From positions 155,689-219,688 of the forward strand of contig VFIW01000053.1 of the NCBI GenBank assembly GCA_006386115.1: a stretch of 64,000 bases of DNA. The letters run 5' to 3'. The position numbers and the translations under genes were made by a program. The notes under the pieces are model-generated. The model was given only the letters and a program-made list of their open reading frames with translations. It made no database searches and had not been told where the DNA came from. Numbering within the stretch: the stretch's first letter is position 1; the number at the start of each line of letters is the position of its first letter. Source of the stretch: Globisporangium splendens (lineage: Eukaryota > Oomycota > Peronosporomycetes > Pythiales > Pythiaceae). Positions 30,177 through 43,008 of the stretch are shown piece after piece.

Positions 30177-32034
30177 TTAATTGCGCTTGGCTTTCACATC
30201 CTTGAGCTTGCCGTCGATTTCCTCCCACGTTTTACCGCGGACACTTAACAACCGCTTCGCACGCTCCGCAAGAGATCCGCTACATGGCAAAAAAGAATAG
30301 ACAAGAAAATGTAAGTACCTCATTTCAGACAAGTGAACGATTTTCAAACGAAAGAACATACCCGCATTTGAGCTTGCGATGTTGGAGTTCGAGCTTCAGA
30401 GCTTCCAGACCAAGTTTCTCGAGCTGCTCTGCGGTTCCGAACTGATCCAAGTCAAGTGGCTCGTAGGCAGCTTCCTCTTGCACAGGCTCTTCTGGTTCAG
30501 GCACGACAGTAGGTGCCGTTGGAGTGTCGACCACCTTGTGTGTTTCATTTTGAGGCGCCTCGGTGCTGTCGGAGCGGATCGCATCGAACACTGGCTGGTA
30601 ACCTTCCTGCTGGCACAAAAATGGCTGTGCACCAATGTTGACGAGCAAAATCTCGGTTTGTTCAACACTGATCGCCGGGAAAAAGCCTTTCTGCTTGAGA
30701 TTGTCGGTATCCAGACACTTGATGCCATCAAACGCGGCTTCCATGGCTTCACCGTTCTTCGAGAACGAGATAGTTCCTTCGTCCAGATCGAGCATGCATC
30801 CAATCACATCGTTTTTCTCCCATGGCATGCCATATTCGCTTTCTTGGCCGTTCGTCCATTTCACTTGACGATTTCCATCGTATGCCCACGACCGCACGTG
30901 GTCTCCGACACCATCGCCAGTTTCCGAGTTGGCTGCAAACGTACCATCAGCCCAGCCGATTTGGATGACACCGTCCGTGATCAGTCGCACCTCGTAGTAC
31001 CATTTTCCACTCGTGATGCAACTGCCAAACACCGTTGCTGTGCCAAAGTTGCTCTGTCCACGAAGCTCACACAACCCGTTCTTGAACGTTGTACCAACGC
31101 TTCCACCGGTAGGCACAAGCCAGAACTCCGACGCTGCATCGGACGAACGCACTGCGACAAACATCGCATCCGGTGGAAGCACACGCGCTTCCTCCAGAAT
31201 GGCTTGCTTCGCTTGCATTTTGCTCTTGGCATTACGCTTGCGCATCCCCTGGCGAATCGCATCGCCGATGTCGTCCGGAATATCCTGTTCGTAGTCGACG
31301 TACTTCTGTAGCTCCTGTTGCTTTCTCTGGTACACTTCCTCTTTCTTGGACTTCTTGTATTCAGTGAGACCAGCACCTCGTAGCTCTTCTTCGCCGTGGG
31401 CAAAGTCGCAGTCTCGTCCACGAGGGCACCCCCACCATCTCGGCGCATTCGGCGGCGCAGTGCGGCCGTTTTCGCGCGCTTGGAGCCAGCTTTTGCACAT
31501 GATCGTATTGCGGCGGCGCTTCATGTACGATTTCTTGACGCCCTCGGCCCAGGAAGGCATAGCCAAGTACCATCCGGGGATACCACTCGGGGTCTCTTCA
31601 TCCATGATCTCCTGGTCCGTCACGCCCAGCTTCTTGCGCTGCTCGCGCGCTTCGCCATCCTCGCGCCATTTCTGGACCGCGATCTCCTGGTTCACATGAC
31701 GCAAGCGTCGTCCATTGAGATCTCGACACGCGCCGAAGTTTGTCGTCGCCTTGGCTCCTGCGCCCTTGCCACTGCTACGAAGCATGGCACCAAAGCCGCC
31801 TTTGCCACCACGCAGACCGCCGCTCAGTCGAGCGCGCACCATGACCGGGAGGCATGGTACAGGCGCATCTTCCAGGAGCTTCCTGCCGTTTGCGTACAGA
31901 TCCAGAAGGTCCGCGGGCACGCCTTCGCAGCTCTGGATTTGTTTCTTAATCCTCGCGACCGTCGCGTCGGCGCGCGGCAGCGAGATGCACAGCGTGTGGT
32001 TGAACTGCACGAGAAACTCTGCGTCGTCCGCCAT
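30177..32034 (-). CDS. SDE2: SDE2 homologue with CCCH finger and SPRY domain
   Basis: Exons 32034..30362 and 30279..30177 across an 82-nt intron, 591 aa. Residues 1-77 are a ubiquitin-like fold ending in the Gly-Gly processing site (LRGG|KGGFGAMLR, with Lys78 as new N-terminus), followed by the SDE2 signature ACRDLNGRRLRHVNQE. Residues 180-213 can form a CCCH finger (Cys180, Cys203, Cys209, His213). A SPRY domain spans about 320-475 (SGKWYYEVRLITDGVIQIGW, ENDVIGCMLDLDEGTISF-like). A SAP-type segment at the end (LEKLGLEALKLELQHRKLKC, then GSLAERAKRLLSVRGKTW) is the DNA-binding SAP of SDE2. SDE2 acts in intron-selective splicing and replication-stress response. Human SDE2 (451 aa) lacks the SPRY. 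ATG at 32034 is chosen because the Ubl starts there. Confidence 0.92.
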
Positions 32035-32311
32035 TGTCCTTGTGTTTGCGTCTTGTAAAATGGCTTGGTGAATGTGGCATGGGCCTATTTCTGTTATTGT
32101 CACCATATATCTTGCTTAAACAGGTAATTATCGGAGTTTGAAATGATTATTTGGCGGACTTATACGCACTCTTAGCCCAATTATTTGGAAACATAGAATT
32201 ATACGGCTGGACTTGGTCATTTTGTAAATTACTGCAACATCTTCCAGTGAAGAATGCTACGGTACAGCACTCACTTCATCTTCACCCATCATTGCAGCAG
32301 CAAAAGCCAAC

Positions 32312-34050
32312 ATGCTGGCGTGGATCGCGTTGCAGACGATGGTGTTCGTGGCGGGTGTCGCCGCTGTGGCTGCGGCAGGCAGCAATGGCGGTGGCCACCA
32401 GAAAGTATGTCCTGCATGCTTCTTTCCCTGTACTACCGCATTACTGGCGGCGTCTGCATGGTCTGACGATATCATCGGATGTTGCTGTAGGGCTGGCAGC
32501 TGAATGTTCAACCCACGGTCGTCATTGGGTTCACGTTCGCTGCGCTCGTGGTGACGCAATTAATGCTGCATTTCCGACATGCGTCGCGCAAGAATGCGTT
32601 AGCTAGCGCAACGTCGCCCGTGCAGTGTGTGCTGCAGAAGGACGATGAGCTGGAACAGCTCGCTGAAAACGGCTCACAAGTGTACCCAGTTGGAGCGGTG
32701 GTGGCGACCAAGACGCACGGCAACGCGACCGTGCTCGCGTATGATGCTGCGACAGAGACGTACAGAGTTGAGGTTGACGATGACAAAAATGTTGTGGAGT
32801 TGGCAGAAAAGGACGTGGAAGTCGCTGAAGTCGTGGGGTTTTACGTGTACCCGATCAAGTCGTGCGCGGGCATTCGCCTCGACTCGGTCGAGATCACGCG
32901 TAAGTCTGGCTGATGTTTCTCTTACTGTGACAAAGGAGTAATGCGTGATCTTGTAATATTGGTGTTTTGGATGCACATTTGCAGCTAAAGGTGTCCTGCA
33001 TGATCGAAATTGGATGTTTGCCGACGAAAACGGGAAGTTTATCACTCAGAGACGCTACCACAAGATGGCTCTGATTGTCCCCAAGCTTCTCCCAAACTTT
33101 GAGAATCCAAAGGTAAGTTTCTGCTTCTCAAGCGCAAGGCGCAAATGATCTCACTCTAGAACCCCACTTCCTGTGTTGTTCTTGCGTGCTGCAGTCTATT
33201 TTGCTTACTGCTAAGGGCATGGAGCCTCTGGAGGTGCCAATTCTCCGAGAGGGAGTTGGAAAGGAGTGCAATGTGCGGGTCTGGTCGTCCAAAATGGTCG
33301 CCGTCGATCAAGGAGACGAAGCATCGGAATGGATCAACACGTTCTTGGCGGATGTTCGTGGAGACAGGAAATTTCGTTTTTTCCGTGTCAAGGACTCCTT
33401 CAAACGTGGTACGGACCCGAAATACGCACCAGATTTCGAAACAGGTACGTTCAAAATCGTGGTTAATTGGATACATGATGGAGCGACTAGAAGATGATGT
33501 TCTTATTTTGTTTGTGCTAGGATTTGCGGATGGGTTTCCATTTTTGCTGACACTGGAATCGTCGCTGGATGAACTCAACAAGTCTCTCGAACATGCAATT
33601 TTGATGAACCGTTTTCGCCCAAAGTACGCTTCTTTTTCTTTTCTTTTTTTTGCAAGCGTATCCTTTCTCTCAGTGGCAATCTAACTGAATGATGAACTGC
33701 TCGTGTGGTTCCTGGTTCTTTTCCCTCGAAGCATTGTACTCAAGGGGAGTCCTCCTTTTGCTGACGAGAAGTGGAACTGTTTGGTGATCGACGGCATCCG
33801 TTTCCGTAATGTAAAGCCGTGCGCTCGCTGCAACCTTCCATGCGTTGATCAAGAGACAGGTATCAGTGACCCGGCGCGCGAGCCCGCCAAAACCTTGACG
33901 CGCCTTCGTAACGGTGCATTGCTCGGCTTTACCGATGGAAAGAAGTTTGAAAATTACTTTGGAACGAACCTGGTGGCTGAGCGCACTGGGCATATTAAGG
34001 TGGGTGCGCAAGTGAAAGTGCTGACGCTTAAGAAGGAAGTCTTTGCGTAG
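32312..34050 (+). CDS. MOSC-domain molybdenum cofactor enzyme, mARC-like
   Basis: Six exons: 32312..32404, 32491..32899, 32985..33112, 33195..33444, 33521..33623 and 33732..34050, 433 aa. Two hydrophobic segments at the N-terminus (about 5-22 and 40-55) suggest membrane anchoring. Then comes a short variable region, the MOSC N-terminal beta barrel (VVGFYVYPIKSCAGIRLDSV, LHDRNWMFADENGKFITQR) and the MOSC domain (ENDVI-free type: GFADGFPFLL, NIVLKGSPPFADEKW, FRNVKPCARCNLPCVDQETG). The Cys in VKPCARC corresponds to the Cys that binds molybdenum in mitochondrial amidoxime reducing component. Family role: reduction of N-hydroxylated compounds with cytochrome b5. An insert between the anchors and the barrel resembles a small SH3/Tudor-like barrel (VGAVVATKTHGNATVLAYDA). 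Confidence 0.9.
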
Positions 34051-34143
34051 GAGGTCAGATCGATGAAACGACAAGTCGCGGTAGGTATGACATTTGTTCA
34101 CACGTTCTGTGCGTTGTGCTTATATTTCTCTGTTGAATGGATT

Positions 34144-36430
34144 TCATCCGTGCTTATTCTTGTATCTATCTCCGCCACGAACACTGGGAAGTGAGCATGC
34201 TGAGCTGGAAATATTGAGATTATGGGTTGGGCTAGTTGCGTTTGCGCTTGTCGTGGCTTCGGACTCTTTTTCTCGAAGCGATATAGATCGACATGGTGAA
34301 CTTGGTGACAGCGAACCCGAGCCCAGGTCGTGTTCCTTCTTTTGAGAATCAGCATGAGGTAATGGCGGCACCACAAACTCCAGCTTCACAGGAGATGTTC
34401 CGGACTCAGCAGGTAATCGAGCATGGGGGCTCAGCGGCTCCATTTTCAAAGGCGATCCTGCGTTGCTGATTTCTTTGTGCTTGGGCAAGTGATGGTCAGT
34501 TGGGATCGGCCATGGGTGGGCTACTGCTTCGAGAGTTATGTGGTGGTCGACTACGTTTGGCGATTTCGGGGATGCCGGGTTATTGTCCAAGATCTTTGCA
34601 GAACCACTATGTGAAAGCCTTCGAGTGGTTGGCGCTTTTCCTAGTTTTTGCAGGGACTCAATATTCAGCTCCAAGCGTTTCGGTGCGTGCCACTCTCGTA
34701 CCAGCATGGCAACAAATTCGGAATGCTTGGCTAGCGATACGCTAGCCGAGCTGCTGGTATGGAAGAAAGCCATCGCAGCTCGCGTGCACACGGCGTCGAA
34801 CAGCGCATCAACGCTGATTCCATTGGCACAACTTGTTCCAACGCCTCCTTCATTCAGCCCGATTTTGCTTTGGAGAGCTCGCAGGCAGCACAAGACGCGA
34901 TGCATCGATTTTGAAACGTGGATGGGGAGTTTGTGCAGAGCATCCAACTTGGAAGCACTCGAGTCACCATCTTGAGGAATCACAAGATCGACAATTCCGA
35001 CTTCCAACAGTGGCTCGATCAGATGCTCCAACCAATCGAGTAGTAGAACTGGGTAATACATGGCACCGTCGCAAAGCTCGCATGCTTCCTGCCAGTTCGA
35101 CTCCCCGACGTTAAACGCAACTTTGATGGGGAAGAGCTCGTCTTGTGATATCTGCTTCGTCGACCCACTCAGAGTGAAAGAAGGCACTAGCGGTGGAGCA
35201 GGGGACAATGAACCTCCTGCTCCATTAGCTGCAGCACCCATGAAGCTACTTCCTCGTCCGTTGCTCCTGTTCGCTGCTGTGGCTTCCGTATAGCTGCTCT
35301 CGAACACGCCTTTCAAGTGCGACTCCTGGATGCTGTGGTAGTCACCAGCAGCTTTGCCGTCAATTTGATTGAACGGGATGTGATTGACAAAGCCATGAAT
35401 GACTTGCACAGGCTGCACTTCTGCGGCTTGTTCGACCTCGTTGCACAAAAAGTCGAGAATTTTCGGAAGCGCAACGCGAGTCCCTGATGATTTTTCACCG
35501 TGAACCATGCGATTTTGATGCTCAATCATCTCGGCGATTGTGAAGCGGTCGTGAATGTATGGAAGCGCGAAGACAACCTTGGACGTGTTGATATACTCAT
35601 GGAAGCTGCGCACGAACTTTGCCTGGGCCGACGTTTGGATGGATCCAGGGCGGTCACGTCGCACTATCTTGATGGCTTGCTCAGGTGGAATGTTGTGCAT
35701 GAAGATCAAGACGCATGCGATGGCAAGCCCTGTGCGTCCATAACCAGCGTGGCAGTGGACGGAGATCTGCAGATAATTCAGAACAACGTGTCATCGCCTT
35801 GCTTGTGGAGAAAAGAAGTAAGTGGACAACGACCTACTCTTTGGTGGCCGTCTTGAAGTATCGACACCATTACTTTAACAATGTCCATCATGAACGACAA
35901 AGTCGGTGTCGTCATGTCTTCCCACCCAAAGTTGTAGAAGTGAACTGATGTTTTTTTCAAACACCAAGATGATCAGTCGAGCATGTCCAAGTCGAAGTCT
36001 GCTACAGGCGAAAGATGCACGTACTGTTTTCGGCCATGAGATCTTTCTCTGGGTCGTACGGGAAGCCACTCGCTACCAGACCATCACCGCAGTATGGATG
36101 CTCTCCTGGAAGGGTCAAGTTGAAGACGGCAGATATGCGCAACCTAGTCCAGAGAAAGTTAGTTTCAGGCGAAAGCTGGAGGAGAATGAGACTGCTCGCT
36201 CACTTTTGGAATTGCTGTGCAATCTGGTAGTCCTTCATCAGCCGAGACGATGGCCGCATCATTCCCAAGATGCGATCAGTTACCCAGTCGGCGTGCAACC
36301 CGAGAACCGGTGAGTTTGTTTTGGCCAACGCAGCGCTTTCACTACAGCGTTTGCATTTCGCACCACCGCAAAGCCGGCATTTCACTGTCAGCGTTTTCTC
36401 CCACTCGCGCGGTTTGACAGGCGACCCCAT
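34144..36430 (-). CDS. PTPDC1: PTPDC1-type protein tyrosine phosphatase
   Basis: Exons 36430..36204, 36143..36025, 35944..35838 and 35766..34144, introns of 60, 80 and 71 nt, 691 aa (human PTPDC1 is about 750). Conserved order: GLHADWVTDRILGMMRPSS, the substrate-side LPGEHPYCG, FYNFGWEDMTTPTLSFMMDI, then the P-loop HCHAGYGRTG with nucleophile Cys156 and Arg162, and RRDRPGSIQT. The C-terminal 400 residues are low-complexity, Ser/Pro-rich and unlike the animal tail. PTPDC1 localises to centrosomes and limits cilium length in animals; a similar function in zoospores is inference. The third exon's acceptor (AAAACATCAG) has a weak pyrimidine tract, but frame and homology support it. Confidence 0.9.
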
Positions 36431-37183
36431 GGCTTAAACTCGGCGACGACGTGCTTGCTGCGTGATCGGAAAATGCTGCTGCAGGAAGGTCGTGGTGTGC
36501 AACGTGCTGCATGCCAGCCAACGCGCGCACACGCTGCCTAGTGCAACCCAAGAAAAGCTTGAACGGGGAAACGCTCTGCGTTCCTCAAGTCGTCTGATCT
36601 GGAGCTATAAATTGAGCATTCAACTTACTCGTGGCAGCGGCGTTTTTGGATCGATCGACTGCAGCTGTTGGCTTCGTGGATCCGGAAATACTCGTGATCT
36701 TAGTTGTGGGTGAGCGCCACAAACTCTGCCGTTTCGCGATCTCTTTGGATCTCACGAACCTTTCATGCAGCACCATCACGAAGGCAGCGAACGAGGTGAC
36801 ACGGTCGCTTAGCAAAGGTTTGCATATCACAAACGATAGAATCTGCTGCTGATCTGGCGCATGTCTGTGTTTTCTTTTTATTGCATCGGCAGTGTTCCAG
36901 CGAAAATGATCACAGAACGCAACTGTGTCAGTGGCACATAGCACTCGTCGCCCTGTATGAGGCTGCTTCGCACTCGCGCTCGGCTTGGAGATATTTTTCC
37001 AGATTGGAGAGTGTTTTGGATCCATGGTGCCCCACAATACACCGCTTGAGGTATAAATACGTTGCACCGCACATTTTGGGGATCTATATTTGCGTTGGCG
37101 CTTGATCTCAGCTTTTTCGTGGCTTTTTTTCTTGATAGGCGGCGAGAAAGACTATCAAAGGCTTCTTCATGAAGCGAGGAGTA
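36431..37183. other. divergent intergenic region, may hide a 5' exon
   Basis: Lies between PTPDC1 (minus) and the coiled-coil gene (plus). A strong acceptor (TTTTTTTCTTGATAG, ending 37,138) precedes an open frame (GEKDYQRLLHEARSMKS) that joins the coiled-coil gene, so at least one upstream exon probably lies here, but I could not identify it. Confidence 0.35.
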
Positions 37184-40100
37184 TGAAATCAAATGGAAGC
37201 GCTCGTGCGCTTCTGCCTTCGTCCGGGCGAACTGCTGTGGCGTCTTCTCCGCTGTCATCTTCGCCAGCAGTTTCTTCGCGCATGTCGCCAAGTGGAGGAA
37301 AGAAGCAACGCAGCGTAAACGAAAAGCTGCCAGCTCAAGGAGGTCATGCTGCTGCTTTGAGCAACGGTAGCGGAATTAGCACCGGCCGAATGATATCGCC
37401 GCCACACGAAGGATTCCCTTACTCTGTGGACGGGATGATGGCGAATCCAGGAGGGATGGTGATGCCTAGCCATGATTTCCTGTACCAATTGCAGAGCCTC
37501 CAACAGCAGCAAATGCATCAGCAAGGAATGGCTGTAGCAGCAGCTGCTACTGCCTGTGGGTACCCGAACGGAGGCATTCAAGCGATGCCAGCAGGATTCC
37601 CATCCCAGTACATGATTCCTCGTGCTCCCAGTTCAAATGCAATGATGAATGCACATGCTATGGCCGAGGACAGCTCATCGCGATCGTTCGGATCTGCTAC
37701 CAACAATACTCGCCAGCAAGTTCCTGCTGCTAGTGGCTCGTTAACCGATGCCGTGGATGGCACATCCAGTGGAGACGATGATGCGGCTGGTCTGATGGAG
37801 CGCATTGAGGAGAAAGGTCACATGATTTCCCAGCTTGGCTCATTTCTTTCTCAGATGAAGCAAGAATCTGAAGGAACAGCAACAGCATGGAAAGAGAAAC
37901 TTCAAGAAACCGCAGAGTTAAAGCGTCAGCTTACGTCAGTTAGTCAGCAGCTAGCGTCAGCCCAAGACAAAGAGCGTGAGACTCTGTCCCAACTAGAACA
38001 CGTGACTCAAGAGCTTGATGAGGCCATCCATGCTCTCAAGGAAAGGGAGCAAACACATATCGAAGAGCTGACGATGATGAATGACGAAATCAAAAACAGC
38101 AAAGCGGAGCAGAGCACGTAAAAGCAGGTTACGAGCAAAGCTTGAAGGAGATTTCTCAGGAGCTGCTGGAAACACAGCAAAAGCTTCAAGAAACCATGTC
38201 TCGAAACCATTTACTTGAAGAAGCTTTGCAGAAAATGGAAGAGGGTCATCGCTTGGCGCTTTCTCAGTACGACGAAGAGCGAGACGGAATGAGAAAGGAC
38301 CTGGAGGAGCTTGGTAAACATCTCGAAGTGCTCGACAGAGAGAAGCACAAACTAGGTCAGCATCTCTGGAATGTGTCTCAAGAGCTGCAGCACACCAAGC
38401 AGCGCGAAGAAGACCTGGAGCGAAAATGTGCGGGTGCTACCAAGGATTTAGAACAATCACAGATAGCGTGGAGCGAGCGTTTCCATCACTTCCAGAGCGA
38501 ACGAGCCGAGCAACTCGGTGTGCACTCTATGCTTCAGACGCAACTTCAGGAACTCGAGGCAAAATTCCAAACAGAGCGGTCTCAAAAAGAGGAATTGAAT
38601 GCGCTAATGGTGCAAGAAATGCAGCGCTTCCACCACGAAATGGAAAGCGTGCACCAATCGCATCAAGAAGCGATGGAGCGCGAAATTGATGAAAAAGAGC
38701 AGTGGAAGTCGCAAGCACTGGAACACCAAGAGAACCTCGTGCGGTCACAACAAATGTATGTGGAAACAAACACTGCGTTAGAAGACCTCCAAGGAAGACT
38801 GCAGCAAATCGACGAAGAAAACCAGCATCTACAGCAAAATGGGACCGAAAAGGCATCAACACTGCAGCAAATGAACAACCAACTGCACAATGTGATGGAA
38901 GAGCTTCAAGAAACACAATGCCGATACGAACAGCTTTACACCAAATGGGAACATCACCAGAATGGACTTCGGAAATGCATGCAAACGCTGTCATCTTCGA
39001 AGAATCTCGCATTGAAAGAAGTCGAAAGCGACTGGGACATAGACGTTTTTCCGGTCAAAATTATCACTAGTTTGGAAGAATCCGTTCAACTCAGCTCCAT
39101 CATGGATGAAATGAAGATCTCGGTGCTTCGCGCTCAACAAGATCAGGACAGTGACCGAGAACGGTTTCGACAGCGAGAGCAGGATTTATTGCAACAATGT
39201 CAGAGTTTGCAGGCTGACCTGGACACGACACGGGCCGATGCGAAAACATTGGCGCAGGAAATCCAGCAGTTATCACGCCAGTCAGGCGGCAACGAAGCCA
39301 AGTTATCTGCTCAAGTGCAGCAATTGACCAAGGAACTTGATGATATTCGATCGAATAGCGGACTCCAGGTACTCCAACTGCAGAAAAGTCTCGACTCGCA
39401 ACGATCTCGAACGATCCAGCTTGAAAATGAAAAGAAGAATCTACTGCAGGAAGCAGAACACCTGAATTCGTCCATGGAAGCGCTCTACCAAAGCAGAAAC
39501 GAGAAGCAGATTGAACTGGATCAACTGAGAGCGACGTGGAAAGAGCTGCAACTGGAGCACAGCGATCTGAAGGAGAATTATGAAGACATGGAGTCGAGGA
39601 CAGTGCGCACGATTGAAGAGCTCAACGCAAAGCTGAAGGAGTTGCAACAAGAAGGTCAAAGCTGCTGCAGCCAGTGCAACACGCTGAAGACAGAGAATCA
39701 ACAATGCGCAGAGCAACTGAGCAAGATTCAGTCGGAGTACGAGTCGTTCTCGTACCAGCATATGGCTGAGCAAACAAAATGGCTCGACAAGGAGCGTGAA
39801 TCAAGCGGCTTACTGGAAGAGAAGACGCGTCGAATGGAAGAGATGGTGGAGATGCTAACACAACTACAATCGAAGACCGATTTTCTCGAGAAATCACGCG
39901 TGAGTGACGACCAAAATGTCCGCCAAGAGATTGAGAGATACCAGCAGCAAGTACTCGGTCTCGGTCAAGAGAAGAAGCATTTTGAGCTTGCGTATGGCAA
40001 TTTAAAGGAGCAGCATGATCAGATGCTTCAAGAAATGTTCTCGTTGAAAGAGGAGAAACGCCATTTTGTGCAACAACAAAACGATCAGGATGAAGAGCTT

Positions 40101-42195
40101 GGCGCTATGAAAACCGAACTCACGAGGCTCAAAAGTGAATTTGATAGGATCAGCCGCGCGAAATCGAGCCTGCAGGTCGAACTGCATCGCACAACAGATG
40201 AAGCGCAAGACGTGTTGCGGCAATTCGAAGTCGTTCGGCGAGACGCTCGAGCGCAGGAGAAGAACTATCAAGATGAAGTTGAAAGACTGCACAAAGAGAT
40301 CGATGATTTGCGCACTGAAAACAGCGAGTCCAGCGCACTGGTGGAAGAGATGCAGACCAAGATGACGTCTATCCAAAATGCTGCGAATGCAACGATCAAC
40401 GATCTGATGTCGGAGCTTCAAAATGCGCAGGAAACGATCTCGTACGAGAAAAATCGCCTCCAAAGAGAAAACGATGCACTGAAAGTGCAGCTTAAGTCGC
40501 TTGACGAAGACTTGCGTCGGAAAGACATGGATATGAAAGAGCTGCATGCTGGATTACGCCACGAGAAGGATCAGTTTGCAGATAAAGAGAACGAGATGAT
40601 ACTCGAGCTGATTCGCCTCACAAATACTCTGGAGCAAAAGAAGCAAGAGGTCGACAAAGTGAGCAAAGAACTGGAGGTAAAAGGACTGAAAGTTGCCGAA
40701 TACGAACGGAAACTCACACCCCTCGTGAATGCAAAAGAGAGTCTACAGGCAAAGAACAATGAGCTCAAGCAGGCTTTGGATGTGAAGACCCGCGAAGCGC
40801 ACGACATGGAGGAACGGTTTCGAGATGAAATGAACAAGCTCCTGAAGGACAAGCGCGAAATCGAAGCGCTATACGTGACGATGAAAGAAGACTACGAATC
40901 GGTGCGATCTCAGACGACCGGTCATCAGCAGCAATGGCAAAGCGATTGCAAAGTTCTAAAGCAAAACCTGGAGCGAACCAAGAGCGAGCTGATCAAAGCG
41001 AACACGGACGTACTAGCACTTACGCAGCGCCTGGAATCATGCCAAAGTGCAGCAAATGAAACCATTTCCGAGATCTCGGCGCGATTGCAAGCAGCAGAGC
41101 AACAGAAAGAGATGAGCATCAACAGCCTCCAGCGAGAGATCAGTTTGGAACGAGAGCGACGACGGGAGGCAGAAGTTCAGAAAATGGAGCTCCAGCGCCT
41201 GCTTCGTCAAAAAGGTGGGAACACATCGTCTTCGCCATCACCTGCTACCAGCGTAATGCCAACGAACAATAATCAGTCCTCAGGTGAAGACCGATCTTCA
41301 CGAAGTGGAGCTTCGCTTGTTGATACAGAAGGAATGACCCAGATATTGGTTGCTGCGCCACTTTCGCAAACAATGACTCCAAAGACGAAGCAAGAGCTGC
41401 CCTCAGATATTCGCAAGTTCTACGCCAACGAACCCATGACGAACGCGGAGCTGTCCAACCTCCCCATGGCGTTGATCAAGGCGCAGATCGGCTTGGATCT
41501 TTCTTCGAATGAATATTCGTCTTCTTCGGGAGGTGGAGGTTCCAAGAGCAGTCCTATGAGGAAAAGCCACGGCGGCCAAGTCCGCGCATCCTCCTCTCTG
41601 TCGCTGCAGAGCGATTTCGGCACGCGCCAGGAAAACAACGACGACATCCCGCCGCTCCCACTCGAGAAACTGCCGCAGTGAGTGTGCTTGCCTCGAGTTT
41701 TTTCTTGCTCTCAATGCGATGTCTAACCCCACATTTCGCTGCACGATGCTTGCTATTGCGATATGCAGAAATCCCGAAGCTGATGGGAATGAATTCACTC
41801 CCAGCTGTGAGACGGAGCCCAGCGATCCTCGAAGTGGCGTGTCATCGACCCTGGCTGGTGGTAGTGGCTCGTATCTCGCAGCACTGAGTTCTCGCAGCAC
41901 CGATCGCTTCGTGTTGGACTCTGCTGACGCGAGCCAGCGCTCAGCAGCCCCGAAACACAACTCGCACCCGTCTTCAGGAGGAAACAATCGAGAAAGCAGC
42001 AAGAAGCTCTTTAACGCGAGCAAGAAGAAGCGATCCACAGGCAGCAGGCAACTGCCGTCAGCGAGTTCCGCTGCACTGGTCGCCGCGTATGCGTCAATGT
42101 CGTCGCTCCCTTCAGCATCCGCAGCATCGTCTCCTCCCCAGCATGGCGCACACAAATCGAAGAGCACCTCCAAGCTATTGCCGCGAATCCCATAA
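37184..42195 (+). CDS. giant coiled-coil protein (about 1,640 aa), frame break at about 38,112
   Basis: The first frame runs from ATG 37184 (or an upstream exon through an acceptor at 37,138) to a TAA at 38,119. The second frame overlaps it and runs from about 38,112 to 41,677, then a 91-nt intron leads to a last exon 41769..42195. The N-terminus is Ser/Gln/Met-rich. From about residue 210 nearly 1,100 residues are continuous coiled coil (heptads such as LAQEIQQLSRQSGGNEAKLS). The C-terminus has a short folded-looking motif (SDIRKFYANEPMTNAELSNL) and Ser-rich tail. Sequence across the break is coiled coil on both sides (EIKNSKAEQ to EHVKAGYEQSLKEISQ), so a single missing base in GCGGAGCAGAGCAC explains it. 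It is probably a cytoskeletal, Golgi or basal-body tether; no family is recognised. Confidence 0.8.
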
Positions 42196-42267
42196 CTATT
42201 ATTTAACACGCAATACGCATTCTAGATTTTGGCTTGCAGCTACAGCTTCATAGACAAATTGGTTACT

Positions 42268-43008
42268 TTACAACGCATACTGCGTGCCATTCTCAATGAC
42301 GGAGCTCGACGGGAACGTGTACATGTAAACAGGGAATGCGACGTCGTCGCTCGCGTCGTTGGCGCGCAGGAAGTACTTGCTCTCGTGCACGAGACCACCG
42401 GGAAACTTGTACAAGTACGTGACGACGCGGCACCGCGACGGGAGCTGTTCAATCAGCGGCCGAATCAACCTGTAAAGCGTTCAGCAACGTACACATCAGC
42501 TCCTCATTCATCACAGCTGAAAGGCTCAAATGAACAATACCCACCCAAGTCCACGCTCAATGAGGAAGAGGAACATAACAGTGGCGTCGCGGTAGTCAAA
42601 GTCCATGGCGTTGCCGTGGTGGATCGTCACGAGGTGCGCGACGCCGGCGTCCTGCACAGCGTGCGTGGCCTGCGCGGCGCGCGCGGCGTCGATCTCGATG
42701 CCGACGGCGCGGATGCCGTGCGTCCTGGCAGCCTCGATCACGAGTCGCCCGTCGCCACAGCCAATGTCGTAAAACACGTCGTCGGGAGCGATGCACAACA
42801 TCTCGAGCGCGCTCTGGAACACGCGCAGCGGCGTCGAGTGCAGCGTCTTGCGCGGCGCAAGCATTTGTGTCTGGTATTGTGGCGATTGTTCAAACGTCGT
42901 GCGTCGCTTGGAGGATACGAAATGGGATCCACAATCGGCCGTCGTTTACACGCACAGCCGCCACAGTTGCACCGCCGGTTTGGCAGCAAGCACAATGATA
43001 CGATTCAT
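42268..43008 (-). CDS. SAM-dependent methyltransferase, FAM173/ATPSCKMT-like
   Basis: Exons 43008..42952, 42870..42545 and 42469..42268 give 194 aa. The first exon (MNRIIVLAAKPAVQLWRLC) looks like a mitochondrial presequence or membrane anchor. Splicing there is phase 0 with a GTGTAA donor and ACCAG acceptor; if it is wrong, translation could start at ATG 42864. Motif I is VFYDIGCGDGR (about 51-61), followed by the acidic loop VGIEID, then NAMDFD and the late strand RVVTYLYKFPG. This class includes small mitochondrial lysine methyltransferases acting on the ATP synthase c-subunit; the substrate here is inferred only from similarity. The gene is convergent with the coiled-coil gene, 72 bp apart. 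Confidence 0.8.
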
